A stretch of 5,851 bases of DNA, from positions 1 through 5,851 of the forward strand of contig JACPKM010000009.1 of the NCBI GenBank assembly GCA_016187025.1, in the 5' to 3' direction. This document shows, piece by piece, positions 1-5,835 of the stretch (the first letter of the stretch is position 1; each line of letters starts with the position of its first letter). Source of the DNA: Candidatus Daviesbacteria bacterium (GTDB lineage: Bacteria > Patescibacteria > Microgenomatia > Daviesbacterales > UBA10151). The position numbers and the translations under genes are program-made. The notes under the pieces are model-generated. The model made no database searches and was not told the origin of the DNA. It saw only the letters and a program-made list of their open reading frames with translations.

Positions 1-2
1 AT

Positions 3-125
3 CAAATAAAAGAAGTGATTGTGGAAAATAACGCCAGTGGAGAACGGATTTCTAAATATAGTGAGGTGGAAGATCAGGAAACCAAAGACCTTCTCAAGCT
101 TGCAAAACTCAATTGGGGTACGTAA
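3..125 (+). CDS. 3' end of an unidentified protein-coding gene (partial)
   Basis: This is an open frame entering from the left edge and ending at TAA 123-125. It gives about 40 residues that are charged and helix-prone in the second half (EDQETKDLLKLAKLNWGT is the C-terminus). The start and most of the protein lie outside the window, so no family can be assigned. The same frame stays open after this stop, up to TAA 198-200, which abuts the next gene; the true C-terminus may therefore lie further right if TAA 123-125 is an error or a recent mutation. The reading frame is chosen only because it is the one of the three + frames free of stops over this stretch. It is co-oriented with the small membrane protein that follows and convergent with the transporter gene beyond. 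Confidence 0.5.
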   Translation, partial: QIKEVIVENNASGERISKYSEVEDQETKDLLKLAKLNWGT

Positions 126-200
126 TTGGCGAAGTCAGGAGAAAGCGTTTGGGTATATGTCTTTTATGATGGTTTAATGTTTATGGTAGAAGTAAATTAA
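126..200 (+). other. In-frame open continuation after the TAA stop; possible lost C-terminus
   Basis: Directly after TAA 123-125 the same frame runs for 24 sense codons to TAA 198-200. The peptide contains SGESVWVYVFYDGLMFMVEVN. The last base of TAA 198-200 is the first base of the next ATG (TAATG junction), an arrangement typical of translationally coupled genes. That suggests 198-200 may be the original stop of the upstream gene. The segment has no good start codon or ribosome binding site of its own, only a TTG directly after the stop. The order 'AK...K-S-G-E-x-V' faintly recalls the end of FtsB/DivIC-type proteins, but the upstream part shows no coiled coil and I do not assign it. An open stretch this short could also be chance. 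Confidence 0.3.
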
Positions 201-340
201 TGAATATTTTTAAAAGGGAGGAGAAGAAGCCATTTAATTACTCTTCTATTGAGATGAGAAAATCATCCAGGGGTTATATTTGGTGGATTGTGGGAATACT
301 GGTCATAATTGTGGTTATCGGAATTTTTATTTGGATTTAG
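200..340 (+). CDS. 46-residue single-pass membrane protein, function unknown
   Basis: ATG at 200-202 opens a 46-codon frame ending in TAG 338-340. Residues 1-24 are polar and strongly basic (KREEKK near the start, RKSSR at 20-24). Residues 26-46 form one very hydrophobic segment (YIWWIVGILVIIVVIGIFIWI is its pattern) that runs to the C-terminus. This predicts a tail-anchored or N-in single-pass inner-membrane peptide. The start overlaps the preceding in-frame TAA by one base, and there is only a weak purine stretch upstream, so translation probably depends on coupling. The last 14 bp overlap the 3' end of the convergent MFS gene. It resembles no family I can name. Small subunits, regulators of membrane complexes and type I toxin-like peptides share this shape, but nothing here chooses among them. 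Confidence 0.55.
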   Translation: MNIFKREEKKPFNYSSIEMRKSSRGYIWWIVGILVIIVVIGIFIWI

Positions 341-1487
341 CGTATACAAATATACCTGTTAAACTAAGCAATAAACTCAGTATAGCTATGGCAAGCAGCA
401 TACTTCTAATTCCGAGAGCATCAATACCAAGTCCTCCAATAGGTAACATCAGCCCAACAAAAATATATGTTAAAAAGCTGGTAGTAGAGATCATGGTGGC
501 CCTTGAAGTATCTTGTGATTCCTTCTGGTAAAGCGTCATGATAACTGTTTCTCGATAGGTATGTACCATTAAGAAAATGAGGATTGGTAATAATCCTAAA
601 AGAGTATTTATTTGACTCAGCACTATTAGAGACAAAGCTGGGACAATTACGATAAACAAAAGAGATGGATATGAACCAATTTTGTCAAAAAGCTTGTGGG
701 CAAAAGCTGAAACTAATGCATCAGCTCCGGAAATAATAGCAGCCACAGTCCCAATAAGAGCAATGCTGACGCCAATGCTTAATTGGTAAGGTTGGTTGAT
801 ATTTTGATAAAATAAACTTCTCCCAAAACCTAGGCCTATACTGATAATTATCAAACCTATTATAGGTTTGCTTTTAATAACAGTGATTACCCCATTTTTC
901 ATTTTCTGAAAATATGTGCCAAATGTAGGTTTGATATCCTTAAACTCCCATTTAACAAGAAACATTAGGATTGCCGCAATAAGAAGCAACGTAAAAGCCA
1001 AAAGCCAGGGATACCGGATATTGCTTGTATAGAGCAATGACATGAAGGGGCTCGCAAATAATGGTCCTACTAAAAGCATCGTACCCATTCTGCCATTCAC
1101 TTTTGTAAATTCTTGAGCTTTCCCAAGCTTGTTTAAAATATCATGGATTAAAGAGGAGTAAGCTCCGGAAACAAGGGCAAAACCTAGTGCCGCAAGAATC
1201 ATTGCAAATAAAAACATCTCAAAGCTTGATGATAAAGCTGTGATCAAACTGCTTAGGGCATGAACAGATATACCTAAAAATACCGATTTTTTATGGCCAA
1301 ATGTATCCGCAATCCCACCGGTTGGAATTTCAAATAATGCCATACCAATCATAAATACCGAGAAGATGGTTGCAACTTGTGCTTGATTTAATCCATTTGC
1401 AAGATAGTAAAGAGTGCTAATCACCGATACAGAAAGTGCAAGACCTACAAAAAATGTTGAGGCATATATCTTGTAAATTTCCCTCAT
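327..1487 (-). CDS. Major facilitator superfamily (MFS) transporter
   Basis: This 386-residue integral membrane protein has the usual length for a 12-helix MFS carrier. Hydrophobic segments are visible at about residues 10-30, 40-56, 68-88, 92-112, 134-153, 161-178, 208-226, 240-260, 275-291, 294-310, 335-352 and 362-383. The loop between helices 2 and 3 carries a good MFS motif A at residues 57-67 (GGIADTFGHKK). A basic central loop at 179-207 separates the two six-helix halves. The SRATMIS stretch at 328-334 is of a kind common in drug/metabolite efflux-type members. The substrate cannot be read from the sequence; proton-coupled export of a small molecule is the family default and is inference here. 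AGGA at 1495-1498, 7 nt before ATG, supports the start. It lies 27 bp downstream of the M23 peptidase gene and is probably cotranscribed with it. Confidence 0.9.
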   Translation of the reverse strand: MREIYKIYASTFFVGLALSVSVISTLYYLANGLNQAQVATIFSVFMIGMALFEIPTGGIADTFGHKKSVFLGISVHALSSLITALSSSFEMFLFAMILAALGFALVSGAYSSLIHDILNKLGKAQEFTKVNGRMGTMLLVGPLFASPFMSLLYTSNIRYPWLLAFTLLLIAAILMFLVKWEFKDIKPTFGTYFQKMKNGVITVIKSKPIIGLIIISIGLGFGRSLFYQNINQPYQLSIGVSIALIGTVAAIISGADALVSAFAHKLFDKIGSYPSLLFIVIVPALSLIVLSQINTLLGLLPILIFLMVHTYRETVIMTLYQKESQDTSRATMISTTSFLTYIFVGLMLPIGGLGIDALGIRSMLLAIAILSLLLSLTGIFVYAKSK

Positions 1488-1494
1488 GATTTTA

Positions 1495-1498
1495 TCCT
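1495..1498 (-). promoter_or_regulatory. Ribosome binding site of the MFS gene
   Basis: The minus strand reads AGGA here, followed by 7 nt (TAAAATC) and then ATG 1487-1485. It lies in the 27-bp gap after the M23 stop codon, so the transporter can be translated independently from the shared transcript. Confidence 0.6.
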
Positions 1499-1514
1499 AG
1501 CACATACTTTGTAG

Positions 1515-2150
1515 TTATTGAGAAGAAGTAGGTGCACCACTTCCTAAAAATGTTCTAGGGTCTACTGGGATTCCATAAACTCTAACTTCAAAATGTAAAT
1601 GGGGGCCTGTTGACCAGCCTGTTGATCCCATGTTTCCTATCACATGCTTGTTTGTTTTAACCTCCTGATCCTTGTAAACAAAGATTTTATCCAGGTGGGC
1701 ATAAACAGTAGTGATATTATCTCCATGATCAATAATAATATGTTTCCCATATCCCCACCATATTTCACCGGCATAGATGACTTTTCCAGGCAACAAAGGA
1801 TTTATGGGATCACCCACTTTTCCGTTGGCACTCGCTATATCAATCCCTGTATGAAATACCTGAAACCCGCTTGACTGCCCAAACTCTAAAGTATAAACCC
1901 CTGTTGCAGGCCAGGCCATTGTCAGGTCAATACTGTCTACAACCTCTCCGGTTGTAGGATCATGTATCTCTACAGTTTTATTTTCTTCATTAACCGATGT
2001 TAACCTGTCTGAGATAATATCTATCCCAGCATGAGTAAGCATAAAGACTGCAAAAACAGGCATCAGAAGAACAAGGAGAAAGGCCAAAGAAACGTAGTAA
2101 AGCTCATTGCGGAAAGACCAAAAGGTATAAAAGAGTTTAAAATAATTCAT
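1515..2150 (-). CDS. Membrane-anchored M23 (LytM-type) peptidoglycan metallopeptidase
   Basis: The protein has 211 residues. Residues 1-17 are cytosolic, residues 18-38 form a transmembrane anchor, a linker spans about 39-80, and the M23 endopeptidase domain spans about 81-200. Expected residues of the LytM family are all visible: zinc ligands H100 and D104 (HTGID), H186 in GPHLHFE (182-188), and catalytic histidines H152 (YAHLD) and H184. It is therefore predicted to be active, cleaving peptide cross-bridges in peptidoglycan on the outer face of the membrane. There is no signal-peptidase site, so it should stay tethered. It contains no cysteine. It begins the unit that includes the MFS gene and lies near the VirB4-type motor genes, which fits a wall-opening role for a secretion or conjugation channel (VirB1-like by function only). 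A general cell-wall or division hydrolase is the alternative. Confidence 0.9.
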   Translation of the reverse strand: MNYFKLFYTFWSFRNELYYVSLAFLLVLLMPVFAVFMLTHAGIDIISDRLTSVNEENKTVEIHDPTTGEVVDSIDLTMAWPATGVYTLEFGQSSGFQVFHTGIDIASANGKVGDPINPLLPGKVIYAGEIWWGYGKHIIIDHGDNITTVYAHLDKIFVYKDQEVKTNKHVIGNMGSTGWSTGPHLHFEVRVYGIPVDPRTFLGSGAPTSSQ

Positions 2151-2164
2151 CTGCCATCAGGCAG
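2151..2164 (-). promoter_or_regulatory. Hairpin in the leader directly before the M23 start codon
   Basis: The minus strand reads CTGCCTGATGGCAG directly upstream of ATG 2150-2148: a perfect 5-bp stem (CTGCC/GGCAG) with a 4-nt loop TGAT. It takes up the place of a Shine-Dalgarno sequence, and none is present. From the -10 box at 2173-2178 the transcript should start near 2166, so the hairpin would be almost the whole 5' leader. It could affect initiation or mRNA stability; this is inference from position. Confidence 0.4.
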
Positions 2165-2172
2165 GTAAGTGT

Positions 2173-2178
2173 ATTATA
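2173..2178 (-). promoter_or_regulatory. -10 box for the M23-MFS unit
   Basis: The minus strand has a perfect TATAAT at 2178-2173. The predicted start site is an A near 2166, giving a leader of about 16 nt. No TTGACA-like -35 element is found at 16-19 bp spacing (the sequence there is around GATATC), so the promoter would be weak or helped by an activator. It faces away from the promoter at 2208-2236, making 2151-2242 a divergent control region. Confidence 0.45.
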
Positions 2179-2207
2179 CATTAGTGATTAATAGAGATAT
2201 CCTATAG

Positions 2208-2236
2208 TTGAAATTGGCTTCTGGAATCTATATAAT
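2208..2236 (+). promoter_or_regulatory. Near-consensus sigma70-type promoter of the 381-residue gene; leaderless start
   Basis: The sequence shows TTGAAA at 2208-2213, a 17-bp spacer, and a perfect TATAAT at 2231-2236. This differs from the TTGACA-N17-TATAAT consensus at one base. Counting from the -10 box (positions -12 to -7), +1 falls on 2243, the A of the ATG. The mRNA would then have no 5' leader and no Shine-Dalgarno site; indeed only CCCC-type sequence lies between TATAAT and ATG. The promoter supports both the strand and the start codon of the gene. Confidence 0.75.
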
Positions 2237-2242
2237 ATCCCC

Positions 2243-3388
2243 ATGACAAAAGAGATACAAATAGCTCAACGCCTCATGCTAAAAGGAGCAGATTTATATC
2301 TGGGAGCTATACCTAATGTTCGAAGAAGAACCACTGAGATTAAAAATGATCCAGCAAGCTTTGAAGTAAGGATAAGTGAATTTCATGCAGGTTTAGATAC
2401 CCTATCAAAGGTCATTTCTCCTGAGGCTGAACTAGACAGAATGAACTATTTTAACGTTGTTGCTTTGGGAAACGAGCTGGAAGGTAAACCAATACCTACC
2501 CCAGAAGGTATTATTAGCAGTAGAGATAACTCAACCATCTCGGTAGCACAAGATACATTCAGAGAGATTAGGCAGCGTGTTACCCGAGGAGAGTGGCAAT
2601 TTCCTAACGAAGTGGAAGAACAAGGTAAACTAACATCAGGTTTACTTATAGAAGGCTATGGTTTATTCCTTGAAAAGCTTTATGATAATCCAAGGTTGAG
2701 CAGGCTGTTTGTTCTAGCCCTTGAAGAAGTTCTTTGGAATGAGTTCCAGGATTCCAATTTGTTAAGAGATGTTACTCCTTGGATGATAGAAGAAAGGAGC
2801 GAGTTTGCAGTAAGGGTTGAGAAAGGGCTAGAAAAACTAACTCCTGAATATGTAAGAAAGCAAAAAAGAGGTGAAATACTTCAAAAAGCACCCTTGTTAC
2901 AGGTTGTATCAAATAATCGTTTAATGTCTACTCCATATGCAGGTCCGGCTATAAAAGAAGCATCCCTCTATTTACATGAAGATATGCAAGCCAAGTTTGG
3001 TGAAAAATGGGAAGCTGCAGTTATAGGTGGTCCATTACAAGTCGTACAAGACTTAGAGCTCTTGTCTGCTGATGATCCTAGAGTTATCCAAGGAGTCGTT
3101 GAAACTTTATTTCTTATTGGTTATGAAGTAGCTAATCTGGATAAACTATCTCTTTTTGCCTCGGATATTATTGACCTAACTAAAGATGCTATTAACAAAT
3201 CAGCTGCTGAAAAATATGGAGCAACGCTAGTTGCAAAAGTATTAATGTCTATATTGCATGCTGGTGTAAATCTAAGAAATCGAGTAGATCCTAAGTCCAT
3301 AGTTGACTTTAATCCTGGAGATGACACATCGAAACAAGGTATGCCTAAAGCCTTTCAAGATTTCCTTGGGGAACTAGGTTTTAAATAG
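2243..3388 (+). CDS. Unidentified 381-residue soluble, probably helical protein
   Basis: I do not recognise this family. The protein has no signal peptide, no convincing transmembrane helix, no P-loop, no zinc-binding pattern and no cysteine at all. It reads as an alpha-helical globular protein, with hydrophobic/charged periodicity at about residues 130-170 (LLIEGYGLFLEKLYDNP, then LFVLALEEVLWNEF), 183-210 and 280-345. A charged mid-region (185-212, including EYVRKQKRGE) precedes a segment rich in small residues (230-265). The C-terminus carries a polar loop (PGDDTSKQG, 358-366) and ends in FLGELGFK. The start is fixed by a near-consensus promoter whose +1 is this ATG. It stands alone on the + strand, divergent from the M23 gene and convergent with the VirB4-type gene, with 11 bp between stops. 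It could be a cargo, accessory or unrelated gene; there is no evidence for function. Confidence 0.8.
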   Translation: MTKEIQIAQRLMLKGADLYLGAIPNVRRRTTEIKNDPASFEVRISEFHAGLDTLSKVISPEAELDRMNYFNVVALGNELEGKPIPTPEGIISSRDNSTISVAQDTFREIRQRVTRGEWQFPNEVEEQGKLTSGLLIEGYGLFLEKLYDNPRLSRLFVLALEEVLWNEFQDSNLLRDVTPWMIEERSEFAVRVEKGLEKLTPEYVRKQKRGEILQKAPLLQVVSNNRLMSTPYAGPAIKEASLYLHEDMQAKFGEKWEAAVIGGPLQVVQDLELLSADDPRVIQGVVETLFLIGYEVANLDKLSLFASDIIDLTKDAINKSAAEKYGATLVAKVLMSILHAGVNLRNRVDPKSIVDFNPGDDTSKQGMPKAFQDFLGELGFK

Positions 3389-3399
3389 ATTTCCCAGAT

Positions 3400-5211
3400 T
3401 CAGATATAAATTTCTTTAGGATCAGTTGTTAACAGTGGATGTTCTTTTTCTGAAGCTACTACTTTTAAAGCTACATGGTTTTGATCTGCAATAATTAATG
3501 CTTCACCTCTATCACAAGTTAGAAGGAAATGTTGCTCATACTCACTTAAGTTAAACTCTTCTGAGACTTTTTTAATGGTGGTTGTGTCCTGTTTCATTAG
3601 AATTCTCAGAGATGATTGCGAAGCAATTGCCCTTCCATATTCCTGGGATAAAAAATCATTTGCCTGTTGGGAGATGATGGTTACCCCTAAGTAGTATTTC
3701 CTTGCCCTTCTGACAAGCCCTGAGACAAATCTGGCGCTTTCTTCATGAGCAAGGAGCATCCAACCCTCATCTATGACTAAAATCCTTTTTTGGGGGTTTG
3801 ATTTAACCTGGGAATGGACAAAGTTGGCAATAGCCAACATCATAATTTGCCTTAGGGATTCATTTAAGTCTTTAATATCAAAGATAACCAGTCTATTATC
3901 AAGCTCTATATTAGTCTGGGAGTCAAAAACAGTAGAGAGTGATCCTTTCACAAACTTTTCAAGTCTTGAGCATAAATTCTTTTGCTTCATCTTTTTGAGA
4001 GTTTTATACAGGTCTTTAAGAATCGGGTAACTTTTGGTTTTTAGTTTTCTGCCTCTGGTGCTTCTGTTTACTTTCGGCACATATGAGTAATTCATTGACC
4101 AGCCAAAGTTTTTATATGTTTGCAAAATTGCCTTATCTATGGCTGCTTTTTCTTCGGCATTTAGCCCTCCAACCATGAGTGAAAGGATTTCTGTTAAATC
4201 CTGGATATGTTCTGCCAGTTCATTTTCTCCGCTTCTTGAACTCATAGAAAAATCAAAAGGGTTAATCTTTTCTTTGGATTTTGCAGATATTTTTATATAC
4301 GTTCCATTTACTGAGGCTGTTAGCTGTTTATATTCCCGTTCAGGGTCAATAACTATCACTTTTGTTCCCTGCATAAGTTGCCTGAGTATCTCAACTTTTG
4401 CAGTGTAACTTTTACCACTTCCAGATTGGGCGAAGATAATTGAGTTGGCGTTGTTTTGGGAGAACCTATCAATAATGACCAATGAATTATTGGATCTGTT
4501 AATGCCATATAAAATTCCTGATTCCTGAACTAGTTCTGAAGAAACAAAAGGAAAGGTTAAAGCTGCGGAGGATGAATCCAGGTTTCTTCTTTGATTAAGT
4601 AAGTTTTCTGCTCTGGGTAAGGTTGATTGCAAACCTTCAAGTTGCTGGAAGGTGGCTGTTTTTATATAGAATAACCTTGTAGACATAACAGTTTCTAAAA
4701 GAGTAGTGATTTTGTTTAAGTCTGTTAAGCTGTCTGCAGTAATGGTTATATAGATAGAAACTTGAAATAACTTTTCTTGCCCTCTTTGGATTTTGTCTTT
4801 TAATTCCATGGCAGATTCCAGGGGATCAGTGATTTCTGAGCCTAATACTTTACCAGCTTTTAGCATGGTTCTTTTGGTTGACTCAAGTTCAGTGATCTTT
4901 CTGTTTAATTTAGGTAAAGCAAGCAGTGGGTCAACTTGTTCAATATGATAGGAGATATCTACATTATGGTTAAAGTTGATTAACATGTTTAACCAACCGG
5001 TTGAGGCTACATATGGATATCCAGAGATAAAAAGTGTTCGAACAAACTTTTCCCCCATTTGCAGGTAAGAAGCTTCTTCTGATAATCCTGAGTAAGAAAT
5101 TAAATCAATCTGGTCCTGCTCGCCAAAATTAAACTGCATGCTTTTTTTAAGAACCTGCTTTTGGGAAACTCTCTTTTTTTTGTGTTTAAAGCCGTTTAGT
5201 ATATTAAGCAT
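3400..5211 (-). CDS. VirB4/TraC-family type IV secretion ATPase (C-terminal motor part)
   Basis: The protein has 603 residues. Residues 1-225 match the middle region of VirB4/TraC proteins, and residues 235-590 form the RecA-like/HerA-type ATPase domain. Visible motifs are Walker A AQSGSGKS (261-268), IDPEREY (288-294), Walker B ILVIDEGW (477-484, acidic pair D481/E482), RRARKYYLG (501-509, likely arginine finger region) and ISQQ (513-516). It should be the cytoplasmic, membrane-associated hexameric motor that powers substrate transfer or pilus assembly in a type IV secretion/conjugation-like machine. The first Walker A glycine is alanine, as in some relatives, so it is probably still active. 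It starts inside the end of the TraC-like gene (8-bp overlap, ATGCTTAA) without a Shine-Dalgarno sequence, implying coupled translation. It ends in TGA 11 bp from the stop of the convergent gene. An alternative is a HerA/DUF87-type ATPase with another cargo. Confidence 0.88.
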   Translation of the reverse strand: MLNILNGFKHKKKRVSQKQVLKKSMQFNFGEQDQIDLISYSGLSEEASYLQMGEKFVRTLFISGYPYVASTGWLNMLINFNHNVDISYHIEQVDPLLALPKLNRKITELESTKRTMLKAGKVLGSEITDPLESAMELKDKIQRGQEKLFQVSIYITITADSLTDLNKITTLLETVMSTRLFYIKTATFQQLEGLQSTLPRAENLLNQRRNLDSSSAALTFPFVSSELVQESGILYGINRSNNSLVIIDRFSQNNANSIIFAQSGSGKSYTAKVEILRQLMQGTKVIVIDPEREYKQLTASVNGTYIKISAKSKEKINPFDFSMSSRSGENELAEHIQDLTEILSLMVGGLNAEEKAAIDKAILQTYKNFGWSMNYSYVPKVNRSTRGRKLKTKSYPILKDLYKTLKKMKQKNLCSRLEKFVKGSLSTVFDSQTNIELDNRLVIFDIKDLNESLRQIMMLAIANFVHSQVKSNPQKRILVIDEGWMLLAHEESARFVSGLVRRARKYYLGVTIISQQANDFLSQEYGRAIASQSSLRILMKQDTTTIKKVSEEFNLSEYEQHFLLTCDRGEALIIADQNHVALKVVASEKEHPLLTTDPKEIYI

Positions 5212-5824
5212 AGGTTTGGGTAAGCAGTGTTTCTATGGTTTTGCCTTTTAGCTCCTGGGTTTTGGTCTGTTGGGGGTTGTAAAAGCTGTAAAACAAATCT
5301 AAAAGCTCCAGACTGTCTAATTGTCTGGCTTTCATGCCCAGTTTTTCCAGCCCTCTTAGTACAATATCCCGGTTTAAATTAATCTGCTCTTTTATGAGAT
5401 TAAAATCCTTGTTTTTGTCAGTATGGTGGTAGGGAATAATCACATAAAATCTTCTGGATAATATTTTGTTACCAGAAACTAAATCTTTGATAAATTCACA
5501 GTAATTTACAATCTGCTCTTTATACACTTTTTCTTTTTCATGAGTTTTTGTTTTGGAGATAGTTTCCAGATACCTGTCAATATCAACCTCCCTGACTCTG
5601 ATAAGGATTTGTAGCTCACTTGGCAGGGAGTTTAGGAAGTTTTGGAAGGAATCAATGATCACATCCTGCTCATCTGAGCTTTTCAGCTCAAAGTTTATAG
5701 ATGATGTTTTTATGACCAAGCGGTAATGGTTGTTAGGAAGCACCAGGATACTGTCCTTGACCTCTTTTATCCGGATCTGACGTCTTGATGAAATCTTACT
5801 TTTGGATTTGCTGAAAATCCACAT
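5204..5824 (-). CDS. TraC-like N-terminal partner of the VirB4-type ATPase
   Basis: The protein has 206 residues. It begins with a basic stretch (1-20, KSKSKISSRRQIRIK), followed by the core seen in N-terminal regions of TraC/VirB4 proteins: a short beta hairpin with SINFELKS (42-49), DEQDVIIDSF (51-60), FLNSLPSELQILIRVREVD (63-81) and DRYL (83-86). A charged helical segment (92-120), a strand RRFYVIIPYH (124-133) and a helical tail complete it. It has no Walker motifs, so it is not an ATPase itself. In single-chain VirB4 proteins this region precedes the motor domain and contacts the membrane complex; here it is a separate gene overlapping the motor gene by 8 bp. The start is supported by GGGAGG 5 nt upstream. 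The homology call rests on pattern recognition, backed by the neighbour. Confidence 0.75.
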   Translation of the reverse strand: MWIFSKSKSKISSRRQIRIKEVKDSILVLPNNHYRLVIKTSSINFELKSSDEQDVIIDSFQNFLNSLPSELQILIRVREVDIDRYLETISKTKTHEKEKVYKEQIVNYCEFIKDLVSGNKILSRRFYVIIPYHHTDKNKDFNLIKEQINLNRDIVLRGLEKLGMKARQLDSLELLDLFYSFYNPQQTKTQELKGKTIETLLTQTYA

Positions 5825-5829
5825 ACAAG

Positions 5830-5835
5830 CCTCCC
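5830..5835 (-). promoter_or_regulatory. Strong Shine-Dalgarno of the TraC-like gene
   Basis: The minus strand reads GGGAGG, 5 nt before ATG 5824-5822, within the purine run AGGAAGGGAGG. It is the strongest ribosome binding site in the window and fixes the start of the TraC-like gene. The downstream ATPase has no such site. A TAA at 5850-5848 could be the stop of a further upstream gene, but the window ends there. Confidence 0.75.

Noticed and set aside
342..355. GTATA-CAAA-TATAC inverted repeat near the 3' end of the MFS gene
   Set aside because: It is a 5-bp AT-rich stem within coding sequence, with no T-run after it on either strand; too weak for a terminator or operator.
280..531. Open frame of 83 codons on the + strand
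   Set aside because: It lies mostly antisense to the MFS coding region and starts inside the small membrane protein gene in another frame. It has no ribosome binding site and no protein-like pattern.
1644..1874. Open frame of 76 codons on the + strand
   Set aside because: It is fully antisense to the M23 catalytic domain, whose conserved residues prove the minus strand is coding.
3121..3327. Open frame of 68 codons on the - strand
   Set aside because: It is antisense to the 381-residue gene, which has a near-consensus promoter and a much longer frame; no ribosome binding site is seen.
3360..3375. TTCC-TTGG-GGAA stem near the end of the 381-residue gene as a terminator
   Set aside because: The stem is only 4 bp, lies inside the coding region, and is not followed by a clean T-run.
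3773..4408. Two + strand open frames (3773-4030 and 4139-4408)
   Set aside because: Both are antisense to the VirB4-type ATPase domain, which has recognisable motifs throughout.
5174..5181. Run of eight T (eight A on the coding strand) near the start of the VirB4-type gene as a frameshift signal
   Set aside because: It lies after the overlap, inside codons for a lysine-rich stretch (KHKKKR). The frame is intact on both sides, so no slippage is needed to explain the genes.
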